NCBI GenBank assembly: GCA_021234155.1
Contig: JAJEKV010000008.1
Span: 14,445,410-14,509,409 of the forward strand
Length of the DNA stretch: 64,000 nt
Direction: 5' to 3'
DNA from: Isoetes taiwanensis
Taxonomy: Eukaryota > Streptophyta > Lycopodiopsida > Isoetales > Isoetaceae
The position numbers and the translations under genes were made by a program. Positions within the stretch are counted from its first letter, which is position 1, and the number at the start of each line of letters is the position of its first letter. Under the pieces are notes generated by a model. The model saw nothing but the letters and a program-made list of their open reading frames with translations, was not told the DNA's origin and made no database searches. Positions 11,691 to 22,758 of this stretch are shown here, piece by piece.

Positions 11691-14600
11691 ATTCGGGCAA
11701 GTAACTTCCGGGAGTTTAGGGTCCCACCGGGCTTCAACACTCCTTACTCCATGTCAAGATACCTGCAGGTCCCACTAACCGGACAGCAGAGGCTCAAACG
11801 TAAACCCCAGGACTTGCTGATTCTAGAAGTTGGTTTTGTTTTGGGAGAGCCGAAGTTTATCTTCCTCGCCACGTAACTTGGTCCCCTATAGGGCAACGCC
11901 GACGCTCGAGTCCATTGGCGTGAGTCAAATCGCTAGCCCGAGAGGGGAGGTCGCCTGGTCCGCCCCTGTGGCCTTGGGGAGAGGAAATTCGCAAGCAGCC
12001 TTCCGGGATTTAGGTCCGTTCAAGGCCAACACCCCCACTCCACAAGGTCCCACCCGACCGACAGATTCTCCAAAACGAACCCCGTGGGCTAAGTTCTAGA
12101 AGGGTTTGGCGCTTGGGGCCGACTTGGTCCGTTGCACTTGGGACCTCGCCAAGAAGCCGTACCGGTGAATACTGAGCAAGGGGAACCGACGAGCTGAGTT
12201 TGGGCCCGTTCCTCCCTCCCGATGTAAGGCAGAAGCCTAGCTTTGTGCTGGGTAAGACATTCCATAAATTCGCAATTAATGCATTGTGGAAAATAAATTC
12301 GATTTTTGCCACCGGAATCCTAATCCATTTCCAGCATTACCCAATTCTCTTTCAAAATTCTGAGAAGGTCTAGGTCAGCGTTAAGATAGAACGGCCGGGG
12401 CGTTCCCCGCTGTATAAACCAGCCGCACCCTTCCCTAAGTCAAACGAGGCCGACTTTGCGGTGGATCCTCACAAGAGGGAGAGTCCCACCCCAAGAGGCT
12501 GATCCGTGCTCCCGAGGCGCTCTTTCCCGCGCCAGCCTCCTGAGGGGTCGCGACGCTTAATGACCACCTCCTCCGGAGTCTGCCTCTATCCGACCGTTGA
12601 TCCTCCGCTCAGGCCCTCTTCGGTAGCTGGCCCAAAAGATTCCGCAGACGGCCCGAGAACTTGTCAAACCAAGGCCCCGGTGGCCTACCAGAGAAACCGC
12701 TAGTGTCTTGTCGTCGGCACCGGAGGCTCCGAATGGCAAATCGACTCGCCAATCATTCAAAATGGCTTAAATTACTCCTAGGAGCAAGTTGCCCGCTTTG
12801 CAAAAGAAAGAAATGACTCCACCACTTCCACGACAAGATTCCCGCAGGATCCACATCTGCAGGGCCAATTGACTACGAGTGTGATGGAAGTGAGCTACTT
12901 ACGCTTCGAGGTCGGGCTAGTCTTCTCGCCACTTTAACTTGGTCCCTGTGGCAAATCTTCACGCCTGGAGTCCATTGGCGAGTCAAATCAAGGACATTCC
13001 CGAGAGGAGGTCGGCCTACCATTCCCTGTGGCCTTTGGGGAGAGGAAATCGTAAGTACCGGGATTTTAGGGTCCGTATCAGCTAACACTCTAATTCCACG
13101 CCAAGTCACTCTGGTCCCGCCTTTCCGACCGGGATATAGAGAGGGCTCTAAAACGTGAACCCTGTGGCCGCCGTGTTCTAGAAGGGTTTGGCGCTTTGGG
13201 GGGCCGACTTGGTCTGCTAAAAACTGGGACTCGGCCGAGAAGTCAGCAGTCGGTATCGGAGCAAGGGAATTGATTCGATGAGTTTAAGCCCCGTCTCCTC
13301 CGATGTGGCAAAGTGGTAGAAGCCTGGGGCTTTTGGCAAAGGGCGCGAGACCATAAATTCGCAATTAATGCATTGCACGAAAATAAATTTCCGATTTTGC
13401 CGCCTGGAATCCTAATCCATTTCCACATTAATACCTACCCTTCAAAAATTCCCGGAGAAGGCCTAGATCAAAGGGTTAGGCATTAGAACGGCTTGTGGGC
13501 GTACTCGCTGTATAAACCGAGCCGGCACTCCTTCCCCAAGTCAAACGAGGCTGACTCCAGGTGGATCCCCTTCACAAGAGGTGGTAGAGTCCGACCTTCA
13601 AGAGGCTGGATCCAAAGTTCCCGGCAGTCTTTTCCCTGGGTCAGTGACGCTTAATGACCACCTCCCGAGTCTGTTCTATCCGACCGTTGATCCTCCGTCA
13701 GGCCCTCTTCTGAAGGCTCAAAAGATTCCATTTTGGCCCGAGAACTTTGTCAAACTGGCCCCAGTAGTCTACTTTGTAGAAACTCGGCAGAAGTTGTCTT
13801 GTCGCTCTCGCACCGGGAGGTCTTGAATGGCAAATCGACTCGCCAAATCAACCGAATGCAAATTACCCTAGGAGCAAGTTACAAGGTCGGTTTTGGTAAA
13901 AAGAAAAGAGAAAACACTCACGCCTCCACGACAAGATCCCATCCACATCCTGGTGGCCAACTGACTACGCAGTGTGATGGAAGTGAGCCACTTTTACGCT
14001 TCTTGAGGTCGGTGGTCTTCCGCCACTAACTTGGTCCCTGTGGCAACGCCGACGCTTCCGAACCATTGGCGAGTCAACATTCCCGGGAGAGGAGGTCAGC
14101 CTCACCGTCTCCTGTGGCCTGGGGAGGGAAATTCAGGCAAATTCGGGATTTTAGGGTCCAGAGCCCGCCAGCCAACACTTTACTCCACGTTGTCACTACA
14201 AGAAGGTCCCCGACCGATAGCGAGAGGGCCTCTTAAAACGTGAAACCCTGTGGGCTGCCGTGTTCTATAGTTGGGCTTGGCGCTGGGGCTGAGATCATTC
14301 AAGCACTTGGGACCTGGCCGGTGAAGCCGCAGCCTCGAGAATACGCGCAAGGGGAATTGACCTGAGCGGAGTTTAACAGCCCTCCGATGTGGCAAGTAGA
14401 AGCCTAGCTTTGCTGGCAAGACATTCAAATTCCTCTAATTAATGCATTGTACTAAAATAAATTCCCCATTTTTGCCGCCTGAATCCTAATCCATTTCCAA
14501 AGACACGTTCCCACCTTTCAAAAATTTCTGAGAAGGTCTAGGTCAAAGGTTACATTAGAATCCAGTCGGCAGCCCGCTATGTGGCAACCGAAGCTGGCAC

Positions 14601-16078
14601 CCCTTCCCCAAGTCAACGAGATGACCTTAAGGTGGATCCTCACAGAGGGAGACCGACTTCAAGAGCGGATCCAAAAGTTCCCAGGCGCTCTTCCTCGGTA
14701 ACAAGCCTCCTGGCCGCGACGCTTAATGACCACTCCTCCCTGAGTCTTGCCTCTATCCTGACTGCTGATCCTCCGCTCGTGGCCCCCTTCGAAGGCCCAA
14801 AAGATCTAGACGGCCCCGAGAATCCTGTCAACCATGGCCCCGGAGGGCTCACTTAGAAACTGCAGTTGTCTTGTCGTCGCACCGGGAGGCTCCTGAATGG
14901 CAAATCGACTTCGCCAAATCATCCTAATGCATGCAACTACTCCTAGGAGCAAGTTACAAGGTCGGTTTTGGTAAAAGAAAGAAACACTCACGCTCTCCAC
15001 GACAAGATCCCCGCAGAGATCCACATCCCAGCCAATTGACTACGAGTGTGATGGAAGTGAGCTACTTCTATGCCTCTTGGAGGTCATGGTCTTCCTCGGG
15101 CCACTCTGAACTTGGTCCCTGTGGCAACGCCAATGCCTGGAGTCCATTGGCAGAGTCAAATCACATTCCCGAGGAGGGAGGTCGCCTCCACCATCCCCGT
15201 GGCCTTGGGAGAGGAAATCTCGGGCAAGCAGCCTGGGATTTTAGGGTCTGTTCGCCAACACCCTCTAATTCCACGTTGTCACTCTACGCGAAGGTCCTAC
15301 CGGACCGACATAGAGGGCCTAAAACGTAGTAAAACCCCGGTGGGCTGCCGTGTTCTAGAAGGGTTTGCGCTGGGGCCGAGATTCAATCAAGGTAATTGGG
15401 ACCGCCGAAGCCGCAACAGAATACGAGCAGCGGGGAACCGACGGAGCGGAGTTTAACCGGCCCCTCCTCCCGGATGTGGCAAGTAGAAGCCTGGGAGCGC
15501 TTTTGCAAGCAGACATCTACAATTCGCATTAATGCATTGTACTGTACAATTCGATTTTGTCACCGGAATCCTAATCCATTTCCAGCATTAATGTACCTAA
15601 TTCTCGAAATTTTCTGAGAAGGTCTAGGTCAAAGGGTTAGTATTAGAATCCGGGTCGGCAGCCCGCTGTAAGTAAACCGAGCCGTACCCTTCCCAAGTCA
15701 AACGAGGCCGACCTTTGGCAGGATCCTTTCACAAGAGGGGAGTCCGACCCCGCGAGGCGGATCCAAAAAGTTCCCGAGGCAGCTCCTTCTTCCCCGCGCC
15801 GGGCCTCTCGGGCTGCATCGCTTAATGACCACTTCCTGAGCCCGGCTCTATCCGGACCGTTGATCCTCCGCTCAGGCCCCTCTTCGAAGGCCCAAAGATT
15901 CCGCATCGGGTCCGAGAACTTGTCAAAATCAGCTGGCCCCGAGGTCTACCAGAAACCGCGCTGGTCGCTCGCACCGAGGCTCGAATGGCGAAATCGACCC
16001 TCCCAAATCAGTCCTGAATGGCTAAATTACCCTAGGAGCAAGTTACAAGGCCTGGGCTTTGCAAAAGAAAGAACACTC

Positions 16079-16950
16079 GGGGTTTTAATGATTGCAAATT
16101 GGTAGATTCCTGGCCATCTTTATCGTGGAGGCTTTTCGTGACGGTGATTTCGCTATACGTATGGGATCGACAAATTGATTGTGGTGGCTGATTTGCCATC
16201 GACAGGTAAAGAACCATAGGCTGATGTGCCTATTTGGATATGTGATGCATGTATTGCCTTCTAAAAGTTTTGTTTCTTTCATCGCACATGCCGCTTTGAT
16301 TGTGAGCCTCTCCCATCCCTAAGCAGCGGGTGGCATCTTCAGTTCCTCAACCACAGCTGGAAAGTGTTTGATATGGACATGGGATAAACTTCCACCCTCT
16401 AAAGTGTCAACGCTATGATTGAAAATTCTCCATAGATGCATCTCGGAGGAATGTCTTGGTTCACAAGATAAACCCTAGAGTTCTCGATTCGTCTCCGTGG
16501 CCAACATGTTGAAAATATTGAACATCGCTTTTGTGCGATCATCTACTTACTTACTTGGGCGAGTTGTTCACTTTTCTCAAGGTGTCTCACTAGCCGTGAG
16601 ATCCTATTTCGACTTTATCCCCGCTTACCTAACTTGCATAAACAGCATTTCATCTTGCTTCTAGTTGGATTTTGTGATCTATCTAACAGAGGGCCACATT
16701 TGTGTATTTTCCAAGGTGCATACACTGGACAAGAGCTTCTTCATTGTGTCATAAGATCACTAAAGCTTATCGCTGCTCATCTCACCGATGATAAAAAGAG
16801 AACTCATGTGACGTATTTATGGTGTCTCTATGCATGATCGCAAGTTTATGCCTAGTTGGGTAGCCTATCCACTAGGTTTTATTCCGTGATTGTGTATTGC
16901 CCTTTGTTCTTGTCAATAAAAAGAGTCTCATATCCTTCAAAAAAATATAT
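16079..16950 (+). mobile_element. Probable 3' remnant of a LINE
   Basis: From about 16370 to 16450, + strand reading gives pieces like KVSTL and LKILHRCIS. These resemble the C-terminal zinc-binding (zf-RVT) part of plant LINE ORF2 proteins. The stretch ends with GTCAATAAAAAGAG near 16915 and a short A-rich tail near 16940. The satellite array stops exactly where this segment begins. Frames are broken and no target duplication was found, so the LINE call is tentative. Confidence 0.4.
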
Positions 16951-19260
16951 ATATTTGCTTCAATAGAGAATTATTTGTTAATATTTGTCAATAATTGCTC
17001 CACGTTCAAAATTTTTAACAAACAATTGCTTCTTTTTAAGCATAAACTTGTTGCTTATTCTCATAGCTGTATGTGATATAGGTTGAGTCAGAAGACTAAT
17101 GCCACACCCTTCGTGAGAGTTGTCCTAAGATATGATGACATCACGGATACGCTTATGTCGAAGATCTTTATTATCAAGATACGCTACGCTTACGCTTATG
17201 CTACGCTTGAAAACAAATTCGTGTTTACATCTTTTTATTTTGCTACTATCTTTGACCATCCAATCAAGATATCCTCCTCTTTATTCCTCCTTCACACTAA
17301 TCTACGCCATTCATTAAAATATATTCAACCATATTCAATAAACATAACGCTGGCCGGGTTGCCCTCAACCATGTAAGTGTGCCATATAAATAAAATCCCG
17401 ATGTAAAGACCTTGTTATTTTATAATGAAAGAACACCATATGGCGTATATATAACATAAATGCAAGTTGAGCCATAATTCACCTCAGACGTACCTAACCA
17501 CGCCTTTACCACGGCATTCCTTTAGAATGTTAGCACGGCTTCTATTTTCTTTTATCTGATGTTCTCTATTTTACGCACAGATTCTCCAATTTTACCTGCA
17601 TTTCGGAGGATTCTAACTGCATTCTTGGGGATGAATCGATTTTAACTGCATTCTTGGGGATGAATTGTGACTTACCTGCATTCACGTTGCACCAATGTTC
17701 TTTTTGTGTTGATTCTGGAGAATCAACAAGGGCCTTCCCCTCACAGCGTCATCCCGTGCTTCCTCCACAATATCAACACAAAAAGACATTCATGTATACA
17801 AAATCCCGATACTACGACAAAAACCCCAAATCAAGGGTGATTATTGAGCAGATTCAGGGGCAACAAAATCTCGTCTACTAATGTGATATATCAAGGACCA
17901 AACCATTTACCAGCCAGACGTGTTACCCTTCCTAAGTAAGAGAAAGATAGATAGATAGATAGTATTTTTACATCATGCCACATTGGCAGCATCCATGAGG
18001 ACATATAACGAACCCCCGAGACTTGAACACAAGGCTATTTGCAAAACCGTAATGTGGTGCAAAACACAAAAAGGAGACTATTCAAGAATTTATTTTGTAA
18101 TTGCTACATAGTAATATGGAATGTATAAAAGTTCTTGGTCTCCAGAACTAACAAATCTGACAAATGATGTCATAATGAGAATGATGAATGATGCATTGTA
18201 CTCATCTGCATCTAATCTTCCTTATTCAAACTTGTTAATGAAGAATGTCCACATACAACGGAAGATTTTTTACTGCCCATATAATGAAGCAATTCAGATT
18301 GATCTCTTCCAAATATAATTGGCAATTTATGCATAGCAATAGAGTTTTCACGAAAAGGAACCCAGGGATACAAGAGAGAATCAAAAGTTATATCCTTAGT
18401 TTCCCTTCCTGTACTTGGCATTACTATGCCGACTTAACGCTATATCAGATATACGAAGTTTAACAAGAGGAGGCTTTTGATAAACGCTAATAGACATTAA
18501 ATATTCAAATAAGAAATTTCATACAAAGTGTATAGTGCATTGCATTAATAATTTACAAGGCAATAGTTCCTGTCAACAAAATCCATCAAAGAGTTTAGAT
18601 ATGTACCTTAAGAATGGATATCAGCCATTGAACTCAGACGTGATTTGCTGCAAGCCAAATTGGTAAAACTAAGCTGCACTTACCTCTGCTGTGTAACAAC
18701 TGGTAGATCAATGGCAGGATATATGTTAGTAACGAGGCTCCTGTACTGTACCTTCTATATTATAATGCTCGTCTCTTCTCAAATAATTGTTTTGCCTGTG
18801 TAGTGTGGGCCTCTGGGTCTTACAGCTATCAATTTCAGTATATGTTATAAATAACAATGAACCTTGATATTACTTATCACCAAGGACAGTTAAAGCCTTG
18901 GTCCGAACACTTTACTCCTAAAAATATCGTGGTTTATCTGAAGCATGTGAGATTCAAGATCAACATTAAGAGACAACGATGAGAATTGTCCAACAGGAAA
19001 TGCATCCTGATGATAGACACACAACAACAATGTTCAGTATGAAACAAGCAATGTCCTTGCATGGGTGTCTACAGCCTTATGCAGGTAGGAAAGGCTCTAA
19101 ACAAAATCCTTGAATGTAGTTTAAGCTTAGCATTTATCGCAGCTTATTCTATACAAAATCAGTCTTCTTATGTCCATATGAAGAATTCTATGGGGCTGCA
19201 TCTTCTTCATCTATGAAGAGTAGAGCCAGCATTTGCTCCATTCTCCAACTTTTGTAATGT
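16950..19260. other. AT-rich intergenic DNA, no gene recognised
   Basis: Only short open frames without recognisable motifs occur. A GATA-type microsatellite lies at 17946-17962. Nothing here supports a coding or RNA gene. Confidence 0.5.
17946..17962. repeat. GATA microsatellite
   Basis: About four tandem copies of the tetranucleotide GATA are visible. Confidence 0.9.
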
Positions 19261-19365
19261 CGTCTCTATGTGCTACTATTGTTCAACCATTTTGTTCCTT
19301 CCCATGAGTTCATGTCCTTTTCCCTTTTTAAGAGCCCCATCTTGCAACCATCTCCTGAACTCTCC

Positions 19366-19388
19366 TGTCCCTGTCTCCTGTCCCTGGC

Positions 19389-19441
<53 letters not shown>
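19366..19441. repeat. CCCTGT hexanucleotide microsatellite
   Basis: About ten tandem copies of CCCTGT run to 19441, preceded by degenerate copies. Because the unit is six bases, both strands stay open and give artificial Arg-Asp, Ser-Leu or Gly-Thr repeat peptides. These should not be taken as genes. Confidence 0.95.
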
Positions 19442-19975
19442 AGTTCTGAGTTTGAAGCCAACCTTGAATATGGTATCTAATCGAAGACAAAAGTCTTATA
19501 TGCCTAATTCCCAGAGGACTCCATTGTCTACGCTGCCATTTTAGCTAATATATAGAGTAACAAGATTATGAATGCCACGTAAGAATGAATCTGTATCTGC
19601 ATTCCATATTCAAGAGATCTAGAAGCACTGCTAATTTGAAGTTAACATGCAACTTTAACAATGATGTACTTGATCTTGGCCTTAACAGGCCAAAAAACAC
19701 ATTCACACATGTTGATATGCTTGGATAAACCGACACGAAATTTGCAGCCAACACAGAAACAGTGTTTTTTTATTGTTCGCTGCATCATATGCAACAAACC
19801 TTTCAGCAATTCCGAAATTACTACAGGCACATTTTTTACCACACGTATAGATACAATAACTATATTAATAGCTGTAAATATAAATTACAAAAAGGAGTAT
19901 TACTAAAACGTGGTAACTGCAATCTCAATCTCATCAGCTACTTGGATGTACTGACCCGAAGAGGTAAAACGCTCT

Positions 19976-20216
19976 CTACTGGCTCAACTTTATCGACTGG
20001 AGGAGTAGCTGGAGCCGCTGTGCCAAACAACTTTTGAGGCTGCTTTTGAAACAATTTTTGTGCTCTTCCATAGATGCGTTAACAAATTCGTCAAAATGGT
20101 CGCGTACATCCTGCAGAAATGAAGTTACTGAACTGACCCCTTTTTCCTGCATGATATGTAGGGCAGTGCAGGTTATGGCTCCTTTATTTTCTCTTTGCTC
20201 TACATAGCTTGTGTGC
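19976..20216 (-). other. Orphan exon-like ORF, unrecognised protein C-terminus
   Basis: Minus-strand reading gives a continuous frame through TALHIMQEKGVSS and then HFDEFVNASMEEHKNCF before a stop at 19976-19978. The composition is natural-looking and unlike the random frames nearby. A plausible 3' splice acceptor (CTACAG) ends at 20217, which would make this a terminal exon starting in phase. I do not recognise the protein and found no upstream exon to the right of it. It could be the last exon of a degraded gene or a duplicated fragment. Confidence 0.35.
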
Positions 20217-20219
20217 CTG

Positions 20220-21235
20220 TAGATTGGAAATTAGGTTAATGGGCCTTCCTTCTGATGAAGGGAAGATTCCCTTATATTCCCTGCCCCACACACCACCATG
20301 TGGGACATTAGGGGTGGCCACATGCAATTTTTGCTGCCTCCACCTCCCTATCTCAATTTGATACAAGAGCGGATACCAGAGTGGTGAAGAGCGGCAGCAT
20401 AAAAGGGGAAGAGCTTCAGAAGAGACGGCGACCGGCAGATTCAACTAGAACTAGTTTTTATGGATGCTCCCCCTACCATAGTGGAAGATTGAGGCCTCCA
20501 CTGCTTTTTGTACTCAAAATCCTCGCCATTGAAGGCAAAAATGACTGCGTGGCTACCTTATTACCTCTTATCCCTTCCCTCAGCTAAATGTTGGTAGTTG
20601 TGATATTTGGTTTGTCAAAAGTGTTTGCCTGTGGCCCGACTGTAGGTCAAATCGAATTATCCATGTCGCCACCATTGACATAAGTCAATCCATGTATAGG
20701 CTCTTCCTATTTTTGCAATTCTGCATGCTCAGTGCTACAACAAAAGATTATGAGAAAAACATCATGTAACAGTATCTGATGTAAATATAAGGGAACCTAA
20801 AAAAGAGCTTCTAGCCGGAGGATTTGAACCGCATAAGAAGAAGCAAAGCTACTCGCCTCCAGCAATATACCACCATCCATAAGAACAGAAGAACCATAGG
20901 CACCCTCTAGAGAACAATCCGGCATGCTAATCTAAGAAGCAGCGAGGATCCGGCGACATCGACTCTGAAAACAAAAGTTGCTACACAAATTGATTGGCAC
21001 TCAATATTGCTTCCTTCTTGTAGACAAAAGTTGGAAGGTTAATCTGAAAATACGACCGCTAACATACCATCACTTGGCCTTCTCGACCTTAGGGCCTAAA
21101 CACAACTAAAACACATAATTTGGCAGGCTATGATGATAATCACCTCTGAGATAAGGAGGATTCTCCTCTCAATACTTTTTTATTTGAATATCAACTCGTG
21201 TGTGCTATCCCCTTTTTTTTTTCTTTTTTGGTTCT
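20220..21235. other. Intergenic DNA, no gene recognised
   Basis: Short open frames on both strands carry no recognisable motif. There is a T-rich tract near 21210-21240 just before a possible polypurine tract. Confidence 0.5.
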
Positions 21236-21240
21236 TTTTT

Positions 21241-21520
21241 TGAGGGGGGTGTGACGTCTCCACATATTTATACTTATTTAAGTATAAATACACGACACGC
21301 CACTACGAATAATTAATGGCACATGACTATTCATGCTTAACGTTAGCTATGTTAATAATTAAATTATAAAGGTGAAACTCTAACCCAAAACCCTAATTCG
21401 AATTTAGGGCTTATCCTAATATTATCAAGGTGTCAAGCAAGACGGAGGTATTGCCTCTATGGCCTGGAGAGGGTGAAATGGCTTAACCATAAAGTATATT
21501 CTATTCTATTAAATAAATTG
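21241..21520 (+). mobile_element. Possible 3' LTR start after a polypurine tract
   Basis: TGAGGGGGG at 21241-21249 is followed at once by TGTGACGTC, the layout seen where a polypurine tract meets a 3' LTR in plant retrotransposons. The sequence downstream is AT-rich with TATA-like words. No second LTR or internal domain was found, so this remains a weak call. Confidence 0.25.
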
Positions 21521-21762
21521 TAATGATATTATTTATGAATAAAAATTTATTGCATATTACCAGTACTTTGTTTGGAGAAAGTAAACTATTTCATTGGTTT
21601 TGGATGTGTTATTTAGTTTCTTGATTCGCCATCTGCAAAAAGGAGGCCATTTATTCTAAGTTTTTACTCTCACACAAGATAAAAGTCTTGAAACAATAAT
21701 GGACCAAACAATTCACACATCCTTTTGGATTGACATAATAGGGTTCAAAAAGTGGGAATTGC

Positions 21763-22590
21763 ATGAGTCTCATTTGGAAGAAGTACGCTTTAACGAATAA
21801 TCAGCTCAGAAGCATACCCTCTTCATTTGGGAATTTTTCCAAACTTCCCGATACTTATCTATTCAACAACTCTCTTATCAACCAATGCCTTCCTAGTTTT
21901 GAGCCTTCAACTGTCCCTGCAAGAAGATCTTCAAGCAACAATCAACCCCTCCGTCAAATCCTCGTACTCAGCAAATGTAGCTCTCTCACAAAGAATTTGC
22001 TTTTATCTTCCAATAACTTGACGGGAGCATACCTAAAAATCTCAGCAATTTGCTCAAATCTACAGAGCTAGCTTGTCTAGTAATTTCTTGCCCACAAGTT
22101 TAGAAAATTGAGCATATCTACAACGCTTGATCTAGGTAACAATCAAGCCAAAGGAATAACCTTTATTGAACTATACCGGCATTTCTTCAATGTATGAAAG
22201 ATCTAAAGTCTTGACCTTTGTTATAACTCTCACTTGAAGGACCTTTCCTATTTGGATAGCAAATATGCCAAGTCTTCAAGTGCAAGATATCAAACAATGT
22301 TTCAAGAAGGTGAAATTCCTCCACAAAATGCACAACATGAAGAGTTTATCCTTTTAGTGAAGACCAAAATGTTTCTGAGGTTTCTAATGGCAAAGACACG
22401 TTATATCAAGATATTTTTCTACTCTAATATCGAAGGTAAATCAAATGAGCCATTCAAATATGTGTCAAGAGTAATTACCATTGATTTATCAAGCAACAGA
22501 CAGGGAAACATTCTCAACCTTCTAAATGGCAAAGCCACCAAAAGGGCATGTTCATTACATGGTGGCATCCCCAATGCTTTTACAAATTGA
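21763..22590 (+). pseudogene. LRR receptor-like protein fragments
   Basis: The + strand shows leucine-rich repeat wording in broken frames. LTNNQLRSIPSSFGNF is near 21790, LLLSSNNLTG near 22000 and GSIPKNLSNLLKS just after in another frame. VITIDLSSNRQGNI lies near 22470-22520, as at the start of the last repeat block of plant LRR receptor-like proteins. Such proteins sit in the plasma membrane and sense ligands. Frame changes and stops, and the lack of a signal peptide or membrane segment, show this is a relic. Whether it was a receptor kinase or a kinase-less receptor cannot be told. Confidence 0.6.
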
Positions 22591-22758
22591 TATACATGCT
22601 TGCAAGTGTGTTGCCAAGTGTTGTAATGTAGTTAAATTCATCTCGTATCTTTATCCAAGAAGCATGGACAAAAGCTTCCAATTTCAAGAGTCTCTCAAGG
22701 CTTGTACAAAATGTGGGATTTTAAGATACTTAGGTGGTATATGTCAATTTATCTGCTT

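Larger units (their letters stand above)
6395..16078. repeat. Tandem satellite array, about nine monomers of about 1.1 kb
   Basis: The same long sequence recurs head to tail. The landmark CCTAGGAGCAAG occurs at about 7379, 8491, 9602, 10675, 12777, 13867, 14942 and 16031. A second landmark, CCTAATCCATTTCC, occurs at about 6887, 8018, 9126, 10226, 11287, 12319, 13411, 14485 and 15570, giving spacings of 1.03-1.13 kb. Other shared words are GGATTTTAGGGTCC, TTCTAGAAGGGTTT and ATTAATGCATTG. The array starts in mid-monomer near 6395 and stops abruptly in mid-monomer near 16078. Monomers differ by substitutions and many one- to four-base indels. No open frame survives across monomers, so the ORFs seen inside are accidental. 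GC content is much higher than in the flanks. The family is not one I recognise; heterochromatic satellite or amplified transposon fragment are both possible. Confidence 0.9.

Noticed and set aside
19266-19490. Three overlapping ORFs with Gly-Thr, Arg-Asp and Ser-Leu repeats
   Set aside because: They are produced by the CCCTGT microsatellite, which stays open in several frames; no flanking coding signal.
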